A stretch of 42,802 nucleotides of DNA from an uncultured Lactobacillus sp. (GTDB lineage Bacteria > Bacillota > Bacilli > Lactobacillales > Lactobacillaceae): NCBI GenBank assembly GCA_946482425.1, contig CAMLRO010000006.1:1-42802 (forward strand), given 5' to 3'. The notes below the pieces were generated by a model that was not told where the DNA came from, made no database searches, and saw only the letters and a program-made list of their open reading frames with translations. Below are positions 20,050 to 29,306 of the stretch, in pieces. Every line of letters starts with the position of its first letter. Positions within the stretch are counted from its first letter, which is position 1. A program made the position numbers and the translations under genes.

Positions 20050-20481
20050 TTATAGTTCAATATCGTCCAAATTTTCTGCAATATCATCATAGTTTTCATT
20101 GGCTTCATCACTAAAGCTTTCCCAACGTTCCTTAGACCAAATTTCAATTCGATCAGAAACTCCTACAATGACACATTCTTTGACAAGGGAAGCGTGTTTC
20201 TTCAACGTTGTGGTCAGATTCACACGACCTTGTTTGTCAAATTCGCATTCCATCGCACCAGAGTAAAACAAACGCGTAAAACTGCGCGCATTTCTCTTAG
20301 TTAGTGGAAGTTGCGCTAGTTTAGCTTCAATTTTTTGCCATGCCTCTGTGGTATAGCCAAAAATGCAGCCTTCCATTCCGCGAGTAAATATCATTTTGTC
20401 ACCAATCTGACTACGCAAACGGGCAGGTATAATTAACCGCCCTTTGCTGTCGAGATTGTGATGATATTCACCCATGAACAT
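20050..20481 (-). CDS. mraZ: Transcriptional regulator MraZ
   Basis: MraZ is an oligomeric DNA-binding protein that autoregulates the dcw operon through short direct repeats upstream of its own gene. It has 143 residues with two AbrB/SpoVT-like halves, each carrying the DXXGR signature: DSKGR at 11-15 and DKQGR at 82-86. The first ATG is chosen because AAGGGGG lies 8 nt upstream. Three GTGG repeats at 10-nt spacing lie 30-53 nt upstream of the start, a clear candidate operator. Confidence 0.96.
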   Translation of the reverse strand: MFMGEYHHNLDSKGRLIIPARLRSQIGDKMIFTRGMEGCIFGYTTEAWQKIEAKLAQLPLTKRNARSFTRLFYSGAMECEFDKQGRVNLTTTLKKHASLVKECVIVGVSDRIEIWSKERWESFSDEANENYDDIAENLDDIEL

Positions 20482-20495
20482 GGCTTAGCCCCCTT

Positions 20496-20545
20496 CCACT
20501 AAATAATTTACCACAATTCACCACTTCCTACCACTTTTTAGTCAA
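20496..20545 (-). promoter_or_regulatory. MraZ operator (direct GTGG repeats) and dcw promoter region
   Basis: On the minus strand GTGGT occurs at 20534, 20524 and 20514, exactly 10 nt apart, with a fourth GTGG at 20499 (15 nt further, near the ribosome-binding site). MraZ boxes in other bacteria are short G-rich direct repeats in the mraZ promoter. A TTGACT hexamer lies at 20545-20540, but the only -10-like element, TGGTAAATT (extended -10, 20513-20505), overlaps the third repeat at too great a distance from it. The promoter is therefore uncertain; the repeat array is plain. Confidence 0.8.
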
Positions 20546-20585
20546 AAAAGTTAAATATTTATTTTTTAATGACACAAAAAGAAAA

Positions 20586-20613
20586 AATCGCAAACCAATT
20601 CAGGTTTGCGACT
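20586..20613 (-). terminator. Terminator of the DUF3397 gene
   Basis: TCGCAAACC pairs with GGTTTGCGA around a 6-nt loop, followed by TTTTTTC on the minus strand. It separates the DUF3397 gene from the mraZ promoter. Confidence 0.88.
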
Positions 20614-20647
20614 AGACTTTTTTAAAAATTTTTATTAAAAAGTTTGA

Positions 20648-20974
20648 CTATATCATCAAAAATAATAGACCCAGATACCAAAAAATAGTATTTACAGTTA
20701 AGTAATCCCAGATTTTACGCAGAGTCTTACTTAAAGAGAGATTTTTATTTTTAACAGCATCAGATATTGCTACGACTATAACCAGGAAGAAAAAGACAAA
20801 AAAACCATAAGGCAGAAACTCAGGCCTTTTTTGGTGCAGTGTAATTAAGTGACAGGCATATATAAAAAAGAAGGGTAATAAATCATATCCCCTAAATTGA
20901 GCCTTAGGAAACATCTTATTGACAATATATGCTAAAGCAAGACCTAGAACAGGTATCAATATAATTAAAAGCAT
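20648..20974 (-). CDS. DUF3397 family membrane protein
   Basis: A 108-residue protein with about four hydrophobic segments (roughly 2-18, 33-47, 55-72, 90-107), so an integral membrane protein. DUF3397 proteins are found in Bacilli directly upstream of mraZ, as here, but have no known function. The start ATG follows GAGGATG. It has its own terminator, and no clear promoter of the consensus type is seen. The proximity to the dcw operon suggests a role at the envelope, which is inference. Confidence 0.8.
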   Translation of the reverse strand: MLLIILIPVLGLALAYIVNKMFPKAQFRGYDLLPFFFIYACHLITLHQKRPEFLPYGFFVFFFLVIVVAISDAVKNKNLSLSKTLRKIWDYLTVNTIFWYLGLLFLMI

Positions 20975-21021
20975 TACTTACATCCTCTATCATTTAATAT
21001 CTATTTTATCTTACTCTGCGA

Positions 21022-21050
21022 TTGAAAAAAACTATTAAGTAGCATAAAAT
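21022..21050 (+). promoter_or_regulatory. Promoter of the 46-aa membrane protein gene
   Basis: TTGAAA, a 17-nt spacer, and TAAAAT lie 25 nt before the start codon. This is a near-consensus vegetative promoter. Confidence 0.8.
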
Positions 21051-21074
21051 ATTGTTCAAGTAGGAGGTCAATCA

Positions 21075-21215
21075 ATGACGCGTAGACATAAGAAAAAGAG
21101 ATCTAAATTTCAAAAATTAACAATTGCCATGGCTTGGCTAATGGCGATTATTACTTTAGTGGCAATTGTGATGCAGGTTGTTGGTGCATTATCAAGCTTT
21201 GGCTTTTTTGAATAA
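21075..21215 (+). CDS. Small membrane protein, DUF4044-like
   Basis: A 46-residue protein read on the opposite strand to its neighbours. It has a very basic N-terminus (TRRHKKKRSKFQK) and one transmembrane helix at about residues 16-40, ending in FGFFE. It resembles the DUF4044 family of short lactobacillar proteins; this is from recall. The evidence for a real gene is strong: a near-consensus promoter, AGGAGG 8 nt before the ATG, and a strong terminator immediately after the stop. The positive-inside rule puts the basic end in the cytoplasm. Function is unknown. It lies between the DUF3397 gene and mreD. Confidence 0.85.
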   Translation: MTRRHKKKRSKFQKLTIAMAWLMAIITLVAIVMQVVGALSSFGFFE

Positions 21216-21247
21216 AAAACGTGAGATATGTATCTCACGTTTTTTAT
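21214..21247. terminator. Bidirectional terminator between the small membrane protein and mreD
   Basis: AAAAAACGTGAGATA and its partner TATCTCACGTTTTTT form a perfect stem with A and T runs on both sides, so it can end the 46-aa gene (plus strand) and the mreBCD message (minus strand). Confidence 0.93.
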
Positions 21248-21250
21248 TTA

Positions 21251-21781
21251 TTATCGATAATTGTCTAAGTTAACCATAAAAGGATAGTTAAGAGTCAGCT
21301 TCCACCATAATTTATAGGTAGCACAAACAAATATAAACACCCAGCACAATGTTGGCAAAATACTTTGCACCAACTTTAAGATACCTATGCTTGATAAGCC
21401 CGTCATATTTAAAATCAGCCATGTGTAGGCCTCAATTAGAACAGAAGCAATTAAAACTGCCAGAAGTTTGGCCCAAAATACTTCAGGCAGAATCCGTGCA
21501 GATTTTTGCAATAACCATGAAATTATCGGCAGGCTAATTGCATAGATGCCTATAATGCCAAAAAAATAAATATCACTAACTATCCCTGCACCTAAGGCCA
21601 GCCAAACTTCCTTGCTATTGGTATCATCAAAAAGTGCAATTAGCATCATACTAACAGGTACTAATAAGTTCGAAGCTTTACCAATTGAGAAAAACTGATG
21701 CAGGTAAAAAGATAAGCTACCACTGATAGCCAAAGCAACGTATAATGCTAAGACAAGAGTAAATTTCCGCAGTGTCTTCAT
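21251..21781 (-). CDS. mreD: Rod shape-determining protein MreD
   Basis: MreD is a polytopic membrane protein of the elongasome. It has 176 residues with five or six hydrophobic segments and typical features such as DDTNSKEVWLALGAG. Identification rests on size, hydrophobicity and position after mreB and mreC. Its ATG overlaps the mreC stop (TAATG). It is followed by a strong terminator. Confidence 0.93.
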   Translation of the reverse strand: MKTLRKFTLVLALYVALAISGSLSFYLHQFFSIGKASNLLVPVSMMLIALFDDTNSKEVWLALGAGIVSDIYFFGIIGIYAISLPIISWLLQKSARILPEVFWAKLLAVLIASVLIEAYTWLILNMTGLSSIGILKLVQSILPTLCWVFIFVCATYKLWWKLTLNYPFMVNLDNYR

Positions 21782-22632
21782 TAGTCGCTCACTTTCCTTT
21801 TGATAACTGTGACAATGGAAGGATCGTTCAACTCGCCAGCCGGATTGATCTTGATCAAATCAGATAAGCCAAAAGAATCATGTGTTGTAGCAGAAATAGT
21901 TCCTATCAGCAAACCTTTGGGTGAATTACCACCCATTCCACTAGTATATATTTTGGTACCACGCTTGAGCTTTTTACTATCAATTGCTTGGGTAAAAGCT
22001 AAAGTTTTGTCGCCAATTACTGTAATAATTCCATGAACTTTTTTACCATTTATGGCTTGTGCTTGTACTGCAAAGCGGTTTGCTGACTTGTCACTGGTAG
22101 TAATTAACTCCACTTTTGCCGAAGCTGCACTGACTTCTATTATACGACCGATTACTCCACCGCCTGACATCACAGCCATATTCTTGCGCAAACCGGACGT
22201 AGTTCCTTTGTTGATAACTAGAAGGTCTGTCCAGCTGTCAGGCGAACGCGAAATCACGGAGGCTTGAACCATATCATAGTCCGTTAACGTTTCTTTTAAT
22301 TTTAAAGCAGATTTAAGTTGCTTATTTTCAGCTTCAAGACTTGAGTTACGAGCTTTTGTTTGTTCCAAATCGGTTATTTGGCTCTTAAGATAGTTATTTT
22401 CATCTTGCGTATTCAACAAATCATGTACATTATTTAAACTGCCGGACACAAAACTAAGAGGAAAATCAATAATTCTTGATCCAACGGCGACTATATCATT
22501 ACCAAAACTTTGGATAATCAATGGGGTGTTACGCTTGTTGCGCAAACTAACACTACCACCTAAAATTGTAAAAACTAAAATAACTGCTACAACTGCTGAC
22601 AACAGTTTTTTATTCTGTAAAAATTTCTTCAT
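21781..22632 (-). CDS. mreC: Rod shape-determining protein MreC
   Basis: MreC is a bitopic elongasome protein that links cytoplasmic MreB to the outer wall synthases. It has 283 residues: a transmembrane helix at about 10-27, a coiled coil at about 65-110, and a beta-rich extracellular domain with VISRSPDSWTDLLVINKG and SGGGVIGRI. A hairpin with a T run lies in the mreB-mreC gap and may lower its expression relative to mreB. Confidence 0.95.
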   Translation of the reverse strand: MKKFLQNKKLLSAVVAVILVFTILGGSVSLRNKRNTPLIIQSFGNDIVAVGSRIIDFPLSFVSGSLNNVHDLLNTQDENNYLKSQITDLEQTKARNSSLEAENKQLKSALKLKETLTDYDMVQASVISRSPDSWTDLLVINKGTTSGLRKNMAVMSGGGVIGRIIEVSAASAKVELITTSDKSANRFAVQAQAINGKKVHGIITVIGDKTLAFTQAIDSKKLKRGTKIYTSGMGGNSPKGLLIGTISATTHDSFGLSDLIKINPAGELNDPSIVTVIKRKVSD

Positions 22633-22651
22633 TTGGAAACAGTCCCTAAAG

Positions 22652-22677
22652 AAAAATCGGCAATACCAGCCGACTTT
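22652..22677 (-). terminator. Possible attenuator between mreB and mreC
   Basis: TCGGC and GCCGA, extended by A-T pairs, form a short hairpin with a 7-nt loop, followed by TTTTTC on the minus strand. It is a weak intrinsic terminator inside the operon. Confidence 0.55.
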
Positions 22678-22682
22678 TTATA

Positions 22683-23687
22683 TTATCTGCGACTTTTACG
22701 CATTACTTCAATATTTTTCAGAGACTCACCTGTACCGACCGCAACACAATCTAATGGATCTTGCGCTATAAACACCGGAACTTTAGTTGCTTCGGAAATA
22801 ACATCGGGTAAATTCTTAAGTAAGGCTCCTCCACCCGTTAACACAATGCCATGATCAATTACATCTGCTGCAATTTCAGGAGAAGTTTGTTCTAAAGTTT
22901 CTTTGATAGCAACAATGATATCTTGAACGACATCTTGAATTGCTTTTGAGACATCAACTGCTTTAACATCGACTGATTTTGGCAATCCTGTAACCAAATC
23001 ACGACCACGAATATTGACAGATTCAATGCCTTCTGCTTTTTCAACCGAGGCGGAACCGATTTGGATTTTAATGTCTTCGGCAGTTCTTTCCCCAATTAAA
23101 AGATTAAAATTAGAATGTACATAATTCACAATTGCAGTATTAAACTTATCACCAGCTTGGCGAATTGATGTAGATGATACAATGCCACCTAGTGAAATAG
23201 TAGCGACATCTGTAGTTCCACCACCAATATCCACGACCATTGAACCAGTAGGATCCATTACTGGCAATCCAGCTCCAATGGCGGCTGCAAAAGGTTCTTC
23301 TATTACAAAGGCTTCACGCGCACCAGCTACACGAGCAGCATCAATAACTGCCCGTTTTTCAACTTCAGTTACTCCCGAAGGTACACAAATCATAGCTGAA
23401 GGTTTGGAGTTGCCTACAGTCTTTTCTATAAAATACTTAAGCATAGAGGCAGTTGTATCATAATCAGCAATTACACCATCTTTCATTGGCCTGATAGCCA
23501 CTATGCTTTCCGGTGTCCTTCCGATCATTTCTCTTGCTTCTGACCCTACCGCAATTACTTTTCCAGTATGGGTGTTTTTAGCCACAACAGAAGGCTCTCT
23601 TAAAACAATTCCTTTACCTTCCATATAAACAAGAGTATTGGCCGTCCCTAAATCGATGCCAATATTTTTTGCTCCTAATCCAAACAC
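22683..23687 (-). CDS. mreB: Rod shape-determining protein MreB
   Basis: MreB is the bacterial actin that guides lateral wall synthesis. It has 334 residues with phosphate-1 motif IDLGTANT at 11-18, phosphate-2 [13 protein letters not shown] at about 162-174 and the adenosine motif LTGGGALL. The N-terminal FGLGAKN matches MreB. The start is GTG with AAGGAGAG upstream. An extended -10 promoter lies about 43 nt before it. Confidence 0.97.
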   Translation of the reverse strand: MFGLGAKNIGIDLGTANTLVYMEGKGIVLREPSVVAKNTHTGKVIAVGSEAREMIGRTPESIVAIRPMKDGVIADYDTTASMLKYFIEKTVGNSKPSAMICVPSGVTEVEKRAVIDAARVAGAREAFVIEEPFAAAIGAGLPVMDPTGSMVVDIGGGTTDVATISLGGIVSSTSIRQAGDKFNTAIVNYVHSNFNLLIGERTAEDIKIQIGSASVEKAEGIESVNIRGRDLVTGLPKSVDVKAVDVSKAIQDVVQDIIVAIKETLEQTSPEIAADVIDHGIVLTGGGALLKNLPDVISEATKVPVFIAQDPLDCVAVGTGESLKNIEVMRKSRR

Positions 23688-23729
23688 GTAAATCTCTCCT
23701 TAATTATTGCAGTCTCTAAATCTTGAATA

Positions 23730-23738
23730 ATTATAGCA
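23730..23738 (-). promoter_or_regulatory. Extended -10 promoter for mreBCD
   Basis: TGCTATAAT reads on the minus strand about 43 nt before the mreB start. The -35 region is not recognisable. Confidence 0.7.
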
Positions 23739-23785
23739 TAAAGTGCAACTTAAAAAAGAAAATGAAATGTAACTTTAAGATGAAT

Positions 23786-24409
23786 TTAAAATAATTGCCG
23801 TTCACGCAAACTCAAATATTGTCCTTTCCCCACAATAAAATGATCAAGAAAGTCAATGTGAAATAATTCAGAAGCTGCAAAGAGCATTTTTGTGAGCTCT
23901 AAATCGCTTTTTGATGGAATTAAATTGCCACTTGGATGATTATGAACCACAAAAAAGCCGGCACAGGCATAAATTACTGCCCAACGGAAAATTTCCCGTG
24001 GATGAGCAATTGATTTATCTAAAGTTCCTTGAAATAATCTTTTTTCAGCAACAATGTGATTACTGTTATCAATATAAACTGCCCACAATTCTTCTTGTTT
24101 ACGGCCCGCCAATTTGTCCAACAGATATGTGCCGACTTCATCACTTGAGGTCATAATGAGTTCACGGTCGGGAACCGCCGACCTTAGTCTTTCAAATAGT
24201 CCCTCACAAAGAACGGCTAAATTATTATCACATTGACTGCCTGAAATATATTTAAGCAAGTCATTAAAGTTTTCGATTTTTAGCTCTGTGAGTTTTGTAA
24301 AAAGTTCATCGAATTTCTCTATGCCATGTTCTTTCAACTCATCAAAAAAGTTGCTTAACATTTCCCAGTCAGTTTTCATTAAATAGTGATTAGATTTTAT
24401 CAATTCCAT
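23786..24409 (-). CDS. radC: RadC family JAB-domain protein
   Basis: RadC proteins have a JAB1/MPN-like metal-binding domain. The old link to DNA repair is doubtful and the function is unclear. The protein has 207 residues when started at the ATG 24409, which has AAAGGAAGG just upstream; the longer frame upstream lacks a site. Metal ligands are visible in HNHPSG (156-161) followed by S and D169, with a Glu near 107. The N-terminal half does not show the standard RadC helix-hairpin-helix. It is last in the valS-folC-HAD series and lies next to mreB, as in many Firmicutes. Confidence 0.9.
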   Translation of the reverse strand: MELIKSNHYLMKTDWEMLSNFFDELKEHGIEKFDELFTKLTELKIENFNDLLKYISGSQCDNNLAVLCEGLFERLRSAVPDRELIMTSSDEVGTYLLDKLAGRKQEELWAVYIDNSNHIVAEKRLFQGTLDKSIAHPREIFRWAVIYACAGFFVVHNHPSGNLIPSKSDLELTKMLFAASELFHIDFLDHFIVGKGQYLSLRERQLF

Positions 24410-24444
24410 AAAACCCTTCCTTTCACTATTAAATACGTGGAAAA

Positions 24445-25125
24445 CTAACAAACCTTTTTCAGAAATTCATAAAAATCGTGACAGACAAATACAGCATTCT
24501 GGTAATCTTTTTTACTTGCTGGAATTAAATCAGGCACCATCACGCATTTCAAATCGGCATTGACAGCAGCTAAGAGTCCTGGAGAAGAATCTTCGAAAGC
24601 TAAAATATTATTTTGAGGGACCTGTAATTTTTTAGCAGCCAAAAGATAAATATCTGGAGCTGGCTTAGGCTTAACGTTATTCTTTTTAACATCGTCATAA
24701 TTTAGGTGAAATTGAAAATAATTGCGGCTGCCAGTTGCCCACAAGTTATGCTCTACCACATCTTCTGTATTGCTGGTAACTACTGCCATCGGCAAACCAG
24801 CTTTTTGAAAAAGATCAAGAGCTTTTTGCACGCCAGGACGCAATTTTAATTTACCTTCCTCAGTCCACTCCCAGACCAAGTCATCCGTACGCTTAATAAA
24901 TTGGTCCCGCTGCTTCCTATTTTTAAAGTATTTGAGATAAAAATCGTCCATATCAGTAGTTGTCGAGCCGACTAATTTAAGATAGATATCATCAGGAGTA
25001 CCTAAATCCGCCTCTTTTGCCGCCTGAATATTGGCTTCCCAGTATAAATTTTCAGAATTGACCAGCAATCCATCCATATCAAATAAAATTCCCTTAATTT
25101 CATCATCAATACCTTGAACCCGCAT
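24445..25125 (-). CDS. HAD superfamily hydrolase, subfamily IA (beta-phosphoglucomutase-like)
   Basis: A cytoplasmic phosphatase or phosphomutase of unknown substrate. With the start at ATG 25125 (GGAG 9 nt upstream) it has 226 residues. HAD motif I is FDMDG with nucleophile Asp16 and acid/base Asp18, motif II is VVTSN at about 115-119, motif III Lys lies in KPKPAPDIY at 152-160, and motif IV is FEDS at 177-180. A helical cap sits between motifs I and II. It overlaps the end of folC by 20 nt in another frame. A link to folate breakdown products is conceivable from position only. Confidence 0.9.
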   Translation of the reverse strand: MRVQGIDDEIKGILFDMDGLLVNSENLYWEANIQAAKEADLGTPDDIYLKLVGSTTTDMDDFYLKYFKNRKQRDQFIKRTDDLVWEWTEEGKLKLRPGVQKALDLFQKAGLPMAVVTSNTEDVVEHNLWATGSRNYFQFHLNYDDVKKNNVKPKPAPDIYLLAAKKLQVPQNNILAFEDSSPGLLAAVNADLKCVMVPDLIPASKKDYQNAVFVCHDFYEFLKKVC

Positions 25126-26383
25126 TTTTTGTCTCCATTTGTAAAATATTACCAACTAAATAAAAAGATCCTGTTACTAGCAGTATATCATTTGTCTGGC
25201 TCTTCTGCTTCAAATTCTGGTAAGCTGCTTGCCAATCAGACATATATTGGTATTTTTCCTGAATCCATTTGGGAAAGTCTTTTTTCTTAGCTGCACGCGG
25301 ATAATCTATTGTAGTTAAGTAGACTTCATCAGTAGCTTGGAGCTGGTCAAACACCTGTTCAATATCCTTATCTTTCATCATCATGATTAAAACTCTAAAT
25401 TGGCCTTGCCTTTTCTTTTGTTCACAATGAGCATAATTAAGCAGGTTTTGCACAGCTTGAATATTATGTGCACCGTCAAGAACTATCAAGGGATTGTTTT
25501 GCAGTACTTGATAGCGACCAGGCACAACAGTCCGATTAATTGCGTCACTAATATTATTTTGAGATAGTGGAAGACCTAACATGCTGAAGGCCTCAACTGC
25601 AATGCCTACATCGTAACCTTCAACAATAGGCCTAGGTAAAAAAGAAAATTTTTGGGTTTGAGTTTTCAAAGTTAAGCTTTCATTTTGGCTAATTTTAAAA
25701 TCCTTTCCCAGTTGTTTAAGCGGTGCACTTTCTTCTTGGGCTTTTTGCTGAATAATGGACAGCACCTCTTTAGGAACATTGCCGATAATCACAGGACGAT
25801 TTTTCTTAATCACCCCACTTTTTTCACGCGCAATATCCTGAAGTGTGGGTCCGATAATTTGTTCATGATCTAAACCAACTGTTGTAATCACACTGACTTC
25901 AGGTATGATCACATTTGTCTTGTCATGCTCGCCACCTATGCCAACTTCTATGACAGCATAGTCACATTTTTCTCTTGCAAAATAGAGAAAAGCCATGACC
26001 ACTTCATATTCAAAAGTTACTAAAGAAAAATTGTTGTTTGTTTTACGAATTTTTGTCAAAGCTGATTCTATGGCATTAGCTGTCTTTACTAAATCTGCGT
26101 CACTAATATTTTGCCCATTTAATTGAATACGTTCGTTAAATTCAAACACATATGGCGAAACAAAAAGGCCAGTCTTCTGACCGGCCTTTTGCAGCAAGCT
26201 GCTCAAATAGTATGAAGTAGATCCTTTACCATTAGTGCCCGTGACGTGAATTGTTTTAACTTTATCTTGCGGATTATCCAAAAAAGTCAGCACTTTTTTT
26301 ATGTAAGATAGATCTGCTTTTTCATGTAATTTAGGAAGTGAATATAAATAATTAATCACATCTTGAGCTTTAGTAAAAGTCAC
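25106..26383 (-). CDS. folC: Bifunctional folylpolyglutamate/dihydrofolate synthase FolC
   Basis: FolC adds glutamate to folates. About 425 residues with the P-loop GTNGKGST at 49-56, the LDGAHN motif and a C-terminal Mur-ligase-like domain. I prefer the GTG at 26383 because GAAGAG lies 8 nt upstream; another in-frame GTG at 26392 would overlap valS by 8 nt and has no spacing from the site. Either way folC is translationally linked to valS, a common pairing in Firmicutes. Confidence 0.95.
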   Translation of the reverse strand: MTFTKAQDVINYLYSLPKLHEKADLSYIKKVLTFLDNPQDKVKTIHVTGTNGKGSTSYYLSSLLQKAGQKTGLFVSPYVFEFNERIQLNGQNISDADLVKTANAIESALTKIRKTNNNFSLVTFEYEVVMAFLYFAREKCDYAVIEVGIGGEHDKTNVIIPEVSVITTVGLDHEQIIGPTLQDIAREKSGVIKKNRPVIIGNVPKEVLSIIQQKAQEESAPLKQLGKDFKISQNESLTLKTQTQKFSFLPRPIVEGYDVGIAVEAFSMLGLPLSQNNISDAINRTVVPGRYQVLQNNPLIVLDGAHNIQAVQNLLNYAHCEQKKRQGQFRVLIMMMKDKDIEQVFDQLQATDEVYLTTIDYPRAAKKKDFPKWIQEKYQYMSDWQAAYQNLKQKSQTNDILLVTGSFYLVGNILQMETKNAGSRY

Positions 26384-26384
26384 A

Positions 26385-29024
26385 TTATTCACTCTTCTTT
26401 AATTCTTGAATTCTTTCCTGAACGCTTTGCAGTTGGTTTTCATAATCAGCCTTTTTAGCTTTTTCCTTATTGATTACCGCCTCTGGTGCGTGAGCTACAA
26501 AGCCCTGATTATTCAGTTTTTTGGTTGAGCGTTCAACTTCAGCTTGGAGATCTTTCTCCTCTTTTGTCATGCGCTTGATTTCGTCATCAATATTGACTAA
26601 ATCGGCTAGTGGGACAAAAATTTGAGCTCCTGCAATCACAGCAGTTTTAGCTAATTTCGGTGCTGTAACATCAGTTGCAATGGTCAAATTCTTTGGGTGC
26701 AAGAAATTCTTGACGTATTCTTCATTTTCGGTCAAAATTCGTTCGTTATTGCTATCTTCCAGTTGAATCATAATGTCAATCGGTGAAGAAAGTGGCGCAT
26801 TAACTTCCATTCGAATATTACGTACAGCTTTAATAATTTCAATCAAGAAAGCCATATCGCGCCTTGCTTGGTCATTAACAAATTCAGCATGAGGTGTTGG
26901 GTATTTCGCAACCATGATAGATTTACCTTCATGAGGCATCGACAACCACAGCTTTTCAGTCACAAATGGCATAATTGGATGAAGCAAACGTAAAATTTGA
27001 TCAAGAATCCAAATTAAATTGTCTTGCTTTCTAGTCTTCAGTTCTGTATCCGAACCATTGAGAGCAACTTTGGCCATTTCGATATACCAATCGCAGAAAT
27101 CATTCCAGATAAAGTTATAAAGTTCGCGCCCAGCTTCACCAAATTGATAATCATCAAATAAACGAATTACTTCGCTTACAGTGTGATTTAAGCGGTCAAA
27201 AATCCAGCTGTCTGACAAATCAAACTTGCTAGTATCAGGCATATGAGCTGCTTGTGCATCTTCTGGTAAATTCATAATCACAAATCTGGCAGCATTCCAA
27301 ATCTTATTAATGAAGTTCCATGCAGATGCCAATTGCTTAGGATTATAACGTGTATCTTGTCCCGGCGCTGTCCCATTGAGCAAGAACCAGCGTAAAGCAT
27401 CTGCACCATATTGATCAATAACGTCCATTGGATCAACACCGTTACCCAAAGATTTACTCATCTTGCGACCTTGTTCATCACGAATCAAGCCGTGAAGAAC
27501 AACATCATTAAATGGTCTCTTGTGGGTAAAATGCAGACTCTGGAAAATCATCCGTGAAACCCAGAAAAAGATAATATCATAACCGGTAACTAAGGCATTG
27601 GTTGGGAAGTAGCGTTTGAAATCAGCAGAATCTTCATCAGGCCAGCCTAATGTTGAAAAAGGCCATAAAGCACTTGAAAACCAGGTGTCTAGAACATCTG
27701 GGTCCTGTTTCCAGTTTTCAATGTCTTTTGGTGCTTCTTCGCCAACATACATTTCACCGGTCTTCTTGTTATACCAAGCTGGAATCCTGTGCCCCCACCA
27801 TAGTTGACGTGAAATTACCCAGTCATGAACATCTTCCATCCAGTGATCTAAAGTTTGTTCAAATCTCTTTGGTACAAAATTGACTTTGCCTGCAGTTTTT
27901 TGGTTTTCTAAAACTTTATCTGCTAAAGGTTTCATCTTAACAAACCATTGAGTTGACAGGCGCGGTTCAACTTGAACACCAGAACGTTCAGAGTGTCCAA
28001 CTGAGTGCACAATCGGCTTAACTTTAATTAAGTAGCCTTGCTCCTTTAAATCTTTAACCAATGCTTCACGGCAGGCAAAGCGGTCCATGCCTTCATACTT
28101 ACCAGCATTTTCGTTCATAGTACCGTCGTCATTCATTACATTAATCCGTTTTAAGTTATGACGATTACCGACCAAGAAGTCATTAGGATCATGAGCTGGA
28201 GTAATTTTTACCAAACCAGTACCAAATTCTGGATCAACGTGTTGATCCTCAATAATTGGAATATGACGTCCTACTATTGGCAAAATTAGTTCCTTGCCCA
28301 CTATATCCTTGTAGCGTTCATCCCCAGGAGCCACAGCAACGGCCGTATCACCGAACATGGTCTCGGGACGAGTAGTAGCAATCTCAACAAAACCGGAACC
28401 ATCAGCAAAAGGATATTTAATATGGTAAAAAGCACCCTTATCGTCTTGGTGAACAACTTCAATATCACTTAAAGCCGTTTGCAGCTCTGGATCCCAGTTA
28501 ATAATATATTCACCACGGTAAATTAAACCTTCATTATATAATTGTACAAAAACGCGACGAACTGCTTTAGATAAGCCTTTATCTAAAGTGAATCTCTCTC
28601 TAGAATAGTCCAGAGACAGACCTAATTTTGCCCACTGACTCTTGATAATAGCAGCGTATTCATCTTTCCAGTCCCAAACTTGCTTAACAAAAGCTTCACG
28701 ACCCATTTCATGTCGGTCTTTGCCTTGTTTGCGTAATTTGGCTTCAACTTTAGCTTGCGTGGCAATTCCTGCATGATCCATCCCTGGAAGATACAAAGTA
28801 TCGTAACCCTGCATTCTTTTAAGTCGAATTAACGTATCTTGAATTGCAGTATCCCAAGCATGTCCTAAGTGAAGTTTGCCCGTAACATTTGGTGGCGGAA
28901 TAACAATAGAATATGGGTGTGCTTTTTTATCCCCAGATGGCTTAAATAAGTCTTGATCAAGCCACTTTTGATATCTGCCTTGTTCGACCTCTTTGGGGTC
29001 ATATTTTGGTGCTAAATCTGTCAT
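26385..29024 (-). CDS. valS: Valine-tRNA ligase
   Basis: ValS charges tRNA-Val and edits threonine. It has 879 residues: HIGH-type motif HLGH at 52-55 ([10 protein letters not shown]), KMSKS in [11 protein letters not shown], and a C-terminal coiled coil with [19 protein letters not shown]. The start ATG follows GGGAGGAG. It is controlled by the T-box leader directly upstream and leads an operon with folC, a HAD hydrolase and radC. Confidence 0.98.
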   Translation of the reverse strand: MTDLAPKYDPKEVEQGRYQKWLDQDLFKPSGDKKAHPYSIVIPPPNVTGKLHLGHAWDTAIQDTLIRLKRMQGYDTLYLPGMDHAGIATQAKVEAKLRKQGKDRHEMGREAFVKQVWDWKDEYAAIIKSQWAKLGLSLDYSRERFTLDKGLSKAVRRVFVQLYNEGLIYRGEYIINWDPELQTALSDIEVVHQDDKGAFYHIKYPFADGSGFVEIATTRPETMFGDTAVAVAPGDERYKDIVGKELILPIVGRHIPIIEDQHVDPEFGTGLVKITPAHDPNDFLVGNRHNLKRINVMNDDGTMNENAGKYEGMDRFACREALVKDLKEQGYLIKVKPIVHSVGHSERSGVQVEPRLSTQWFVKMKPLADKVLENQKTAGKVNFVPKRFEQTLDHWMEDVHDWVISRQLWWGHRIPAWYNKKTGEMYVGEEAPKDIENWKQDPDVLDTWFSSALWPFSTLGWPDEDSADFKRYFPTNALVTGYDIIFFWVSRMIFQSLHFTHKRPFNDVVLHGLIRDEQGRKMSKSLGNGVDPMDVIDQYGADALRWFLLNGTAPGQDTRYNPKQLASAWNFINKIWNAARFVIMNLPEDAQAAHMPDTSKFDLSDSWIFDRLNHTVSEVIRLFDDYQFGEAGRELYNFIWNDFCDWYIEMAKVALNGSDTELKTRKQDNLIWILDQILRLLHPIMPFVTEKLWLSMPHEGKSIMVAKYPTPHAEFVNDQARRDMAFLIEIIKAVRNIRMEVNAPLSSPIDIMIQLEDSNNERILTENEEYVKNFLHPKNLTIATDVTAPKLAKTAVIAGAQIFVPLADLVNIDDEIKRMTKEEKDLQAEVERSTKKLNNQGFVAHAPEAVINKEKAKKADYENQLQSVQERIQELKKSE

Positions 29025-29035
29025 AATTCTCCTCC

Positions 29036-29275
29036 CAATAAAAAAGTCCTAGACAAAATGTCTAGGACGATATAATTAACCGCGGTACCACCTAAGGTTA
29101 AGCAGAATAAATTCTGCTTCTCTTAAAAATGATAACGGCACATTTGCCGGATTAGCTTACTCTCAGTTCAGCCAACCAGTCCAATCGAGCTACCAATTAA
29201 CCTTCATTCGGCTTTTCACCATCAACGAGCCTTTCTCTATCTATAAGGTTAATACCTCTCAATTATTGCTTTGGG
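29036..29275 (-). promoter_or_regulatory. T-box leader controlling valS
   Basis: The T-box core AGGTGGTACCGCGG is the reverse complement of 29080-29093, followed by a terminator hairpin. Stem I has the GATAGAGAAAGGCTC and GATGGTGAAAAGCC arms. GUA (29193-29191), a valine codon, follows UUG in the position where the ileS leader has AUC and is the candidate specifier. Uncharged tRNA-Val should switch on valS, folC, the HAD gene and radC together. Confidence 0.92.
29039..29069 (-). terminator. Intrinsic terminator of the valS T-box
   Basis: GTCCTAGAC pairs with GTCTAGGAC around a short loop, followed by TTTTTTA on the minus strand. Confidence 0.9.
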
Positions 29276-29278
29276 CGT

Positions 29279-29306
29279 ATTATAACATACTTTTTAAAGT
29301 AGTGAA
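29279..29306 (-). promoter_or_regulatory. Promoter of the valS T-box operon, inside the thiI 3' end
   Basis: TTCACT, 16 nt, TATAAT on the minus strand. The -35 and part of the spacer lie within the last codons of thiI, and the -10 is just past its stop. Confidence 0.7.

Noticed and set aside
20540..20545. TTGACT as the -35 of the mraZ promoter
   Set aside because: No -10-like hexamer lies 16-18 nt downstream; the nearest is 29 nt away.
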